Below, piece after piece: positions 25,601-36,687 of a stretch of 64,000 bases of DNA; position 1 is the stretch's first letter; every line of letters begins with the position of its first letter. This stretch comes from Diphasiastrum complanatum (taxonomy: Eukaryota; Streptophyta; Lycopodiopsida; Lycopodiales; Lycopodiaceae): positions 29,968,414 through 30,032,413 of the forward strand of contig CM055095.1 of the NCBI GenBank assembly GCA_029204225.1. Direction: 5' to 3'. The translations under genes and the position numbers were made by a program. The notes under the pieces were generated by a model. That model was not told the DNA's origin and did no database searches. It saw only the letters and a program-made list of their open reading frames with translations.

Positions 25601-28600
25601 GAGGTAAGAGATGTAGTGCAGGAGATTGGGGCAGATCACGTGGTTCAAGTTGTCACAGACGACCCCGCGAACTGCAGACAGATGGGAGAGATGGTGACGA
25701 GGGAGCACCCTAGTATTGTGTGGACCCCGTGTACTGCACATTGCATCGATCTTCTCATTCACGACATGATCGCACTTCCATGGGTTCGTGACAATTTTCG
25801 CCACTTTGTAAAGCCTTTTCCACTTGTCAGTTGTTCTAGGCCCCTAACCTCTTTAAGCTTCTAACGGATTTTTGTTTAATGTTTTTCTTCCAGCTCACCT
25901 CTCAGGCCATGCGCGTGGTGAACTTCGTCACCATGAAGGAGCACATGTTGCCATTGTTTCGTACCTTCTCGCGGCTGGACCTGAAGAAGCCAACGGCCAC
26001 TCGCTTGAGAGGACTTCTGGACACGGTCGGGTGAGCTGGTAGAGGTTCTTCGACCTATCTTCTATGTGCCTTGCCTAGTAGACCGAGAGGGGTGCACTAT
26101 TGGTCTCATATACGAGTTCATGGACCGCATTGGTGAGGCGCTTCAGAGATCTGACTTGGACGATGATAGGTATTACTTTCGTTTCAGTTTCACTTTGCTT
26201 TCGTGCTTTCAAAGATGACTAACCATTTGCAATGTCACATGCGCAGAAAGGACGAGCTCCTCAGTGTTTGGGAGACGAGGTGGGACTTCTTCCACAGACC
26301 CATCCATGCGGTAGCCAACATGCTGATCCATTGTGGCGCTCTGCCAGACATCTTGGCGACATGGAGCTCCACCAAGGATGGGTGGAGTACACTGAGCGTG
26401 CATGGCCCAGTGCAGGTATTTGCAAAATATTGTTGCTAGTCTACTTGTTTATATTAGCATAGGCATTAGTCTATGGCCTGACACATGTTCTATTTCTTTT
26501 GCCAACAAGCCTGACTCTGAGGAACATAGAGCAAGATATGGTAAAGTTCAAGAGCTGAGAGATGACCAATTGGCGCCTGTGACATGGTGGAGCTTTCATG
26601 GCCACAGTACCCCTGACCTGCAGCGATTGGCAGAGAGAGTCATGTTCGGCTTCCGCCTGTGAGCGGAACTGGAGCGTATGGGCTAGCCATCACATGAAGA
26701 AGAGAAACAGACTCTCCATTGAGCAGTGCAGGCAGTTGGTGTTCATAGACCCCGATGCTGAGACACAGGAGGAGCCAACCATTCTTGCACCTAGACGTAG
26801 AGGGTGACCTAGACGTTCTAGGGGGGGGGAGTGGGTTGGGGGCATTGTTTGTAGAGAGGATTGGAGTATCACAGGTAGTTGAGGGCCAGGTCAACCCTGA
26901 GTTTATAGGGCCTTCCCAAGGTACGAGATCAAGGGAGGAATGCTCCTTCCCAAGTCGGGTGGTGGCTGCCTATCGCATGCTGAAGGTAGGACCAGAAAAG
27001 AAAGTATAAGAGGATACTACCTTGGTCTTCGCAGCGTTCACCCCCAATCTTCATCTGGTACAAAATCCCTATAAGCAATCCAACTGCCTCTGTAATCCCT
27101 CTCTTGTCAGGGATACTAGTACCACATCATCCACATAGAGGAGAATAGCAATCAAAATTGTGCCAAGTCTACAGCTAGCTCTTCCACAGTGTGAGATGAC
27201 TCGCTCTAACTCATCAAGATTCAATGTACAATCCAAAAAGAACCGGTGAAAGAGAGCATCCCTGTCTCACCCCAATGGTGCTCCAAATGTGATAAGAGAT
27301 ACCACTGCCATGTCGGAAACATCCCAAGACCCTCTCATAAAGAGCCATCACTGCCAAAACAATATCCGTGGAGAAACCAAGGTCGCGAAGTCTCTGAACG
27401 AGCAGGGAGCGTGGTACGGAATTAAAGGTTTTCTTGAAGTCCACAAAACAGCAGTAAACCCTCTCCTTCCTGTACTTAGCTTCCTCAATCAAAGCTCGAA
27501 GTGTGAAGAGATGGTCAATGGTAGAATAATGAGAGCGGAAACCTGCCTGTCCCAATGCATGTAATCTCTTGGATTTTGCCTCTGAACTCACTGCAGATTG
27601 GAATATGGTACCATAGAGCTTCATGAGAACATGCCCAATCATGATAGTGCGGTTGTTACCGGGAATCACGGGATCACCATTTTTATGAATAGGATGGATG
27701 ATGTTGGTGCACCAGGATGAAGGGAAGCCAGAGACAACGACGGAATTGAGGAGAGTGGCTAGTGTGGGAGCAAGGAGGTCGGAAGCATGTGTTAGGAGTT
27801 CAGATTCGAGGTTGTCAATATCTCTAGCCGTATGGGAATTCAGTCTTTGGATGGCCGCAAGTACCATGCTAGAGGTGAAGAAGGTGAACTGAGAGGGGCG
27901 TGGGGAGATAGAGATGGGTGCGTCAGTGGGTATGGTATATAGGTTGGTAGCGTATTCGGTCCATATGCGGAGGTCATCCAAGAGAGGTGGTGGAGCACGA
28001 GGGATAAACTCACGCCAAAAGGTGCAATTGAAGAAAAGGTCAACAAGGCGCTTTCCTTTAGAGTCATCATAAGCGCGCTTTTCCGGCGGAGTGCGATGAT
28101 AGGAGCGTCGGGCGGAGCGGAGGAGGTGAGGATCATGACTACGGGCATGGGTGACAAGGTGATGAAGAGAGCGATGCTCGACATCATACCAGGGGGGGTG
28201 TAGAGGCCGTATCGATGAGGAACGTGTGTCTGCCCTTATGGGGCTTAGATGGAAAGGCTAGGGAAGCAGCGACATGAAGAGAAGTTCTAAGGAAAGCAGC
28301 TCGAGTCTCGATTGTACTATCGTGTGGAAAGGAATGGAGTAGGGAGGCTAGAAACTCCTGGTAGACTGGCGCATATAGAGAGCTGAATGTATACCTGGGT
28401 GCACAGGGGAGCAAGGGACGTGAGGATGGCTGGGGAGGTGGGAGGCGGCCGATAGCGAAAGAGAGAAAAGAATGATCAAAGAGAGTGGTGGGAGATATAT
28501 GAAGATCAAAGATAAGAGATATGGAGGATGGTGATCCCATGAGATAGTCCACAACACTATGTCCACCACTGTGGGGATGACAAGTATAATTGCCGGAGTC

Positions 28601-31600
28601 TGGCCAGCAAGTTAGGCCATTGTAAATGGCTAACTCATGGGCCTCTCCAAACTGCAATAAATGCTCACTGTAGGGGGTAATGGGTCCCAAGCTGTCCTCT
28701 GAAACCCTGGTAACTCCCATCTCATCACTGTGGAGGGCATGAACGTGGAGCTGGTTGGTCGGTGATGTCGTAAAACTTTGACTGTTGTGAGGAGGTTCGG
28801 GCATTAAAATCCCCAGTGAGGAAAATATGCCCCCGCTTTGCGAATATGATAATATCAGGTGATAATTCAAGGTAGGGTGAACCTGTGCCCTCAACAAAGG
28901 ATGAAGACTCAGTAGGAAAATAACATGCCGCCACAAAGAGGTTCCTGTCCAAGCCAATATCCTGTCCAACAATACGAATCCAGATATAACGTGCATGCTC
29001 ATTGTGTCTGATGAACTCGATGCTCGGGTGAAGAGACTCCCTGTATAAGCATGCAACCCCTCCGGATCCATGACCACTAACTGATCTAGTCTCAGGTCTG
29101 TATACGAAATCCCATCAGTATCCTGGAAAAATGGGTAATCCTCTCTCCTGACTCTCGTGAGTCTCCATAAAAAGTCTCTGCCAGTGATGAAATCAATCAG
29201 GTCTCCAACTATGGAAGATGAGTGTATACCATCACAGTTCCATACTCCAATCCGGAGATGGTGTGGATGGGGCCTCGGGGCACTCCCGAACCCGGGGACC
29301 CCAATTTCTAGCATTGGGAGCTACTAGGAGCGCTATCAAGAAAGCGCACTCGTCCATCTCGATAAATGACTCGTCTGCCACAGCCTCACGGGCTACCTGA
29401 AAGGCCTTACACTCCTCTACCTGGATATATGTGAGGTCGTCATTCATATAGATAGTGGTACCACGTAGCTTAGCTTTGCACTGCAAAGCATCTCTGTAGG
29501 GAAGTGAAACGGATGATGAGTGTGGCTGAATCTCTAGTGGTCCTCCATGCGGCATCCAACCCGTCTATCCTGTGCTCGAGAGTGGTGTCAAGAAAGCGTT
29601 TGGCTTCAGCCAAGGCAACCTGTGTATCCGGGATCCCGCGAACTCTAATGTTATGGGCTTTCTGGTCTCGGGATTTCTCTTCCGAAATGGTGGCTGAGAT
29701 AACCGAGGAGATGGGAGCGCTTGGTTTGGTGCCCTTTTTCAAAACTGATGCCCTCTTCTTGCTACTTTTCAATCTTGGTCTCTAGTTCCTGTATCATATT
29801 GGTGGTGGACGCCGAAGCCGCAGCCTGCTTGATCCCGATGGATTGTTCGAATGATGCAACTTTGGACTGCAACGTGTTATTCTCATTGATCAGAGAGGTA
29901 ACTGCTCCTTTTAACTGTGAGATTTCTTGGCGCAAAATCTGGAAAATTGCCTTGATTTGATTGATTTGCCAAGAGGAAAAAAGTTCGATTGATTTAGAGG
30001 GCGTATATGGGATATTGGCTGTAGGTTGTGATGCCATGAGGGAGGAAGAACTAGCAATGATCGGAGTGGGAAGAATGGGATCGGAAATCGGAAGAGGAGC
30101 AGAATCGGGAGAAGGAATGTGAGCAGAAGTGTAATAGATCCTAACACCACAGTAGGGCAAACACTAACTAACTGCTCCACCCAACCTTGCCTACTCCCTG
30201 ATATAGAGTAAGCCCCTCCTAGCCCAGTGTGAGGACTGGTAGCATGCAACTGCCAAGTGTCGGCCACGTGGCACTGACGTGGCCAACTGCACATCGGGAC
30301 CCAACTGGGGGCCCTGTCCTGCTGACAGGGTCCCTAGATTGTGTCAGGCCCGCCATGACTATGGACCGTGTTGGGGCACACTACTCACACTGTCTTGCCT
30401 TGTTGGTCGTGTACGCTGGACACGACCCTGACTGTGGTATCTGACCTATCTGTGTTCTCTAGGGTTCGGCACTGGTCACGAGCTCGTAACACTCCCTCCC
30501 CCTTAAGAACCGTCTTGGTCCTCTAAGACAAAGTCTGGAAAAATCTTGCGAAGGACGCTGCCTTTTTCCCAAGTGGCATTCTCAACAGGCTGATCATTCC
30601 ACTTAACCAGATATTCTCGGTATAGAGTATGACGAGTCTGCGTCTCTCTACTATCAAGAATCTCCTCTGGTTCATGTGGAGGTTGTTGAGGATCCAATGG
30701 GAGAACTAGAACACTGTCCCCTACCAGATTATCTGATCTGGTTAAGGCTTTTCGTAACTGACTTACATGAAAAACTGGAAAAACCTTACTGTTGTGTGGG
30801 AGTTCTAGTTCATAGGTGACCTCGCCTAGTCTCCTACTGATGGTAAAGGGACCACAATACCTTGGAGACAACTTAGCACACACTCCTGATTTGAGGGTTT
30901 TAGAGTCAACTGGGACTCTCAAGTAGACTTTCTCACTAGTGGAGAACTGCACATCCCGTCGGTGTGGATCTGCATAATGCCTGGCTTGATCCTGGGACTG
31001 CCTAATGCTACGCTTAGCATGTTCTATCATCTGGTTTAGGTCTTCTAAAAAGTTTCTGGCTGCTTCAACTTTTTCTTGTTTAAACCCTACAGTTGTGGGT
31101 GAGCGTGGCTGAAAACCGTACATCAGCATAAATGGGCTGTATCCCGTAGCTGAATGTTTGGTACTGTTGTAAGCAAACTCTAATATCGAGAGATACTCCT
31201 CCCAATTTGTCTGCCTCTTGCTGACGTATGCACGAAGCATATCCTCCAGCACTTGATTTACCCTTTCTGTTTGACCGTCCGTCTGTGGATGGTCGGTGGT
31301 ACTCATATTAAGTTTAGTATGGAGATGATGGAATACTGCCTTCCAAAAATTTCCAGTAAACTTACTGTCCCGGTCGCTGACTATGCCGGAAGGTAGACCG
31401 TACAATTTAAATAGCCCGTCTACAAACAACCTCGCTAACTCTGGAGCTCTAACGGTTGTTTTGGTCGGAATAAAATGAGCCATTTTGGTCAGACGGTCAA
31501 CTGTGACCCATATAGCGTCATTACCCTTTTGGGTTTTAGGCAGGCCTACTATAAAATCCATGGAGATACTCTCCCATTTACCAGCTGGTATTTCTAAGGG

Positions 31601-34600
31601 ATGCAACAACCCTCCTGCCTTTAAACGCTCTGCTTTATTTACTTGACATTTCTGGCAACTGGTTACATACTGGTGGACGTCCTTTTTCATACTGGGCCAG
31701 AAAAATTGCCTACGAAGAAGCTCATAGGTCTTCTGTATGCCTGGGTGTCCCGCGCTAGGATTGTCATGACATTCATATAGGACCTGCTGCCTATAATCCT
31801 CTGAATTGGGGACACATACTCTATCTCTATAGAGCAAGTACTCATCTTGAATGGAATACTGTTTCCATTTGAATCCTTGAGTCAACTGACCCTCAACCAC
31901 TGGGGTTTGCTTGGGTAATACAGGCTCAGAATCCTCAACGTCATCTGACGACGTATACTCGGACTCATCATCATCCTCAACGGAAGCTGCCGTATTCTTG
32001 GATGAACTGGCACCAGCCCCGGGAACTGGTTCTGGAGTCTGTAACTGTCTGTTCTGGACTGAGTTCCAGATAATAGAGAAGAATGCATCATGCTGGCATT
32101 TCCCTCTCAAGGACTCGAGTAACTCATTACGAATCTGAGTAAAACTCAGCTCGTTTATCATAGGCATTCTGCTAAGGGCATCTGCTACTGTATTGAATTT
32201 TCCACGCCTATATCTGATAGACATGTCAAACTCTTGCATCAACTCTGCCCAACGAGCTTTCCGACCTCTAAGCTCAGGTTGATTGCAAAGGTATCTGAGA
32301 CTCTCATGGTCTGTCAGGACCTCAAAGTTGGCACCATACAAATAATGCCTCCAAGTCTTAAGGGCATGGACTATAGAAAAGAGTTCCTTTTCATAGGCAC
32401 TATACCTAGTCTGTGCTGGCTCGAGTTTTTTACTCTCGAATGCAACTGGTCGTCCACCCTGAGTTAGCACAGCACCTACTGCAAAGTCGCTAGCATCTGT
32501 TTCGACCACAAATGGCTGATTGGGGTCGACGACATTTAAAACTGGTGCTGTAGCTAAGGCTGTTTTGAGAGCATCAAAGCTCTCCTGTTGTGCGGACTCC
32601 CAAATGAACTCCTTTCCCTTCCCCTTAAGGAGATTTGTCATAGGGACTGCTATCTGAGCATATTCCTTGACAAATCGTCTGTAATATCCCGCCAGACCAA
32701 GAAAGATTTGAAGTTCCAAAATATTCTGAGGTCTCAGCCAACTGAGTATGGCTTTAACCTTATTTGGGTCCATCTTAATCCCATCTGAAGAGATAATGTG
32801 ACCCAAATATGCTACTTCTTCAACGAAGAATTCACACTTGGATTGTTTAGCATAAAGCTTATGCTTTCTGAGCAGTAGAAACACCTTTCTGAGGTGTTTT
32901 AGATGCTCCTTCCTCGTTTTGCTGTAGACGAGGATGTCATCTAAAAATACGACTACAAACTTACCCAAGTATGGTCTGAGGACACTGTTCATCAAGGTCA
33001 TAAAGGTAGCTGGAGCATTTGTGAGCCCAAATGGCATCACCTTAAACTCATAATGACCGTGACGAGTCCTAAAAGCTGTTTTCGAGACATCTTCCGATTT
33101 TATACGGACTTGATGATATCCCGATCTGAGGTCTATTTTGCTGAAAAACTTAGCCCCGTCGAGTTGATCAAACAACTCGTCTGCTCGAGGCATAGGGTAT
33201 TTATTCTTAATTGTGACTTTATTGAGGGCTCTGTAATCTACGCAAAGACGCATAGACCCCTCCTTCTTTTTCACCAATAGGACTGGTGAGGCCCATGGTG
33301 AACTACTGGTCTGAATTTGGCCTTTCCCAAGATAGTCTGTTAACTGCCTAGTTATTTCTTCATCCTCTGTTCGGCTGACCCGATACGGAGGTTTAGAAAC
33401 AGGTGCTGTACCTGGTACTAGGTTTATTACATGATCTACCTCTCTGCTAGGTGGTAAACCATGTGGCAAATCTTCAGGAAAAACATCTTTAAATTTAGAC
33501 AATAAAGTTTCTAATTTACTGATTTTCTGCTGAATAGAACTGGAAATAGAAACTTCAGGAATAAACTGAAAGTCACATAAGAATACCTGATGGTCTTCGT
33601 CTCCAATTAGCTGACAGAGCTCTGAACTGCAGACCATAGGGCTGTTGGGAACATCATGCTCCCCATGCAACTGGATCTCTCGGCCTTTATACTGAAAGCT
33701 GAGGGTGTTCTCCTGATAGTTTTTGTGGAGGGAAGGTCCTAAACTGTAGAGCCAATCTCTCCCGAGAACAATGTCTGTTCGATCCAGGTGCATTATCTGA
33801 AAGTTTATTTGATCTTGGTACCCCTGAATACCAAGATTTAACTTACTTACCATAGTTTTCCATATTTTTTTATCTTCACCCTTAGCTAATGAAACTATGT
33901 ACCTATGCTGACTAGGTACTTCTGGTAGTTTAAGCTTTTTAACCAGGGTGTGGTTGATGAAATTATGGGTTGCCCCATCATCAACCATGACTCTTACTGA
34001 CTGGTTACCAACTTTCCCATGCATACGTACTAGGTCATGCGGCCCAAAGCTGAAGGGTCTCGCTAGCATTGCAGAGGTCAGCTGGCAACAGTGTTCATGA
34101 TCTTCATGATACACTTTGATCTCGGAAGCTGCCGAGTCACTGGGGAAACATACAGTCTGAACAAGATGAACTTGTTTTTTATCTTTTTTAGTGAAAGGCC
34201 CCTTGGGACACTGTCTGACTGTGTGTCCCTTGCCCATACACACAAAGCACAAACGTTCTTGTTTGGCTTTCTCAAAATCATTTGGTTTTAAGGGCTGTAT
34301 GAGTGAAGGGCGTTTCTGAGGAGCTTCACCTTTAAATTTATCTTCTTTCTTTCTTTTTAAAAATTTCTTTTTAAATTGAAAGTCTTTCTGAGGAAGCTGC
34401 TCAGAAAGTGGTTGCTGTCTCGCTCTCTTCCTACCCACTGAATCATCATAGATTTGAGCATATCTGAGAGCTTGCTCAAGGGTAGTAGGCGAGTTTCTCT
34501 GGACCTCTACTTTATATTCATCTTTGAGGCCACGGACAAATCCCCTGATTTTTTGATAGTCATCCATATTTTTAATCTTTAAAATTGCTTCTCGATACTG

Positions 34601-36631
34601 CGAGATATATTGGATGAGGGAAAGTTCATTCTCTGGTAGAAATTCTCTTAGGAAAGCTTCTTCAAAAGCTTTCCATGACCGGGGAGTCTGCCCAGTCTCC
34701 TGGAGATTTAACCACCACTTATAGGCCATAGGCCCTAAAGAAAGACTGGCCTCAATTGCTTGCAAATGGTCAGGGGTCTGTTTAAGAGCATGAATGTTCT
34801 TCCATTTGCTGAGGAAGGTTTGTAGAATATCTGCATTTCTATCCTTCTCTTCCCCATTAAAAGTAGGAGGCTTTAAATCTTTAAAAACACTGGGGTGAGA
34901 CCGTAAAGTCTCACCCGAAACTGATGGAAGTGGAGAAGGGGATAACTGAGAAGTGGAGGGAAGGCTTCCTTTCGCGGAACTCAAAAACAAGTTTTTGAGT
35001 TCAGCGAACGAGTCGTCCACACTGGACTTGAAATTGGCTAATGCCAACTTCAGTTAATCCACTTCTGTTACCAATTGGAGGAACTGCTCCTTGGTAACCA
35101 GTTCGTCGAGTTCTTCGGCGAACTGTTCCTGTTCTTCCACTTCCATGGGTTCCTTCCCTTTTTTGTAAGCCAAGGCTTCTGTTTCAAGTTTGTCGAAGCC
35201 TCTCTCCGGGGGTTGATCAGGTCCCTGAGGAGTGGTCATCTTCGGAACTGAAAGAGAGCTACCTTAACTTCTGAAGGAAAAAAAGTCTAAAAGACTAATT
35301 TACAACTGTACAAGGAGGGAAAAAAAACTTAGCTCTTTCTGAGAACTGTACTTCCACAGAGAGAATCAAGAAAAGCCCTTTCGGCTCTTCCTCCACTGCT
35401 TTCAGATCTGCTGTCCGGAAAAATCAGAGATCAAGGTACCAAGAAAAAGAAACAAACTTCTGATCGTCTTGGCCCCTTCCCTCGCTGTCTGAGGTGTATA
35501 CTTTTTGCTCCAAAATTCCCGTTTTAGGACCCAAAACAGTTGCAAACTTGTGGTTCCTGCCAAAGACCTTCAGCGCTGGACCTGCACCCACGATTCTGTC
35601 TCAGATCCGCTCCAAATTCCAGAAAATTTCACTCCAAATTCGAAGTTTCCACCCAATTTGGCAGCGCTGGACCTGCTCCACGTTTTCTATTTAAAATGTG
35701 CTCAAAAATCCACAACTGATACATAAAAATCAAGGGTAAATCCCTGATTTTTCAGCGCTGAGCTTCTACAAGGGATTGTGCCTCAAACAACTGTAAATTC
35801 CCAGCAAATTTCAAGGATTTGAAAGCTGTTCCTACAGCGATTTTCCTCCTCAATTCTTTTCTGAGAATCTAAGAAATCTTTCCTATCTTCTGATAGCTTT
35901 CTCTACTGCTGTCCTGAACTCCCTAGGATGGAGATGGCTCTGATACCAGTGTAATAGATCCTAACACCACAGTAGGGCAAACACTAACTAACTGCTCCAC
36001 CCAACCTTGCCTACTCCCTGATATAGAGTAAGCCCCTCCTAGCCCAGTGTGAGGACTGGTAGCATGCAACTGCCAAGTGTCGGCCACGTGGCACTGACGT
36101 GGCCGACTGCACGTCGGGACCCAACTGGGGGCCCTATCCTGCTGACAGGGTCCCTAGGCTGTGTTAGGCCCGCCATAGCTATGGACCGTGCTGGGGCACA
36201 CTACTCACACTGTCTTGCCCTGTTGGTCATGTACGCTGGACACGACCCTGACTGTGGTATCTGACCTATCTGTGTTCTCTAGGGTTCGGCACTGGTTACG
36301 AGCTCGTAACAAGGAGCAGCAATCGATGGAATCGGTGGACATGAGCGGGCAGGACCTGCTGCCTCGCAGGCAGACTGCTCTGCCTGCGTGGCAGGAGGGG
36401 GTGCCACATCAGCAGGCAGCGCTGCCACATCAGCCGGCAAGGGATTAGCGAGGGGTGTGGGTGATCCATCAGCGGGGGGGGGTTGTACCAACAGCGAGGG
36501 GGGAGTGTGCACTATCAGCGAGGGGGGGTGTACCATTAACCTGGGAGGGGGGGCGCGCTGAGGTGGCAGCGAGGGTAGGGGAGCGGGGTGGCTTGCGAGC
36601 AGAGATGGCGCAAGGAGGGGCCATGGGGATG

Positions 36632-36687
<56 letters not shown>

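Larger units (their letters stand above)
30130..36311 (-). mobile_element. Full-length Ty3/gypsy chromovirus-type retrotransposon
   Basis: Two 362-bp LTRs (30,130-30,491 and 35,950-36,311) bracket a primer site, a long gag-pol frame and a polypurine tract, all on the minus strand. The LTRs differ at about 11 positions (roughly 97% identical), so insertion was not very recent. The flanking 5 bp, AGAAG and AGGAG, form an imperfect target duplication inside LINE X ORF1. It lies antisense within intron 4 of the host gene. Confidence 0.9.
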
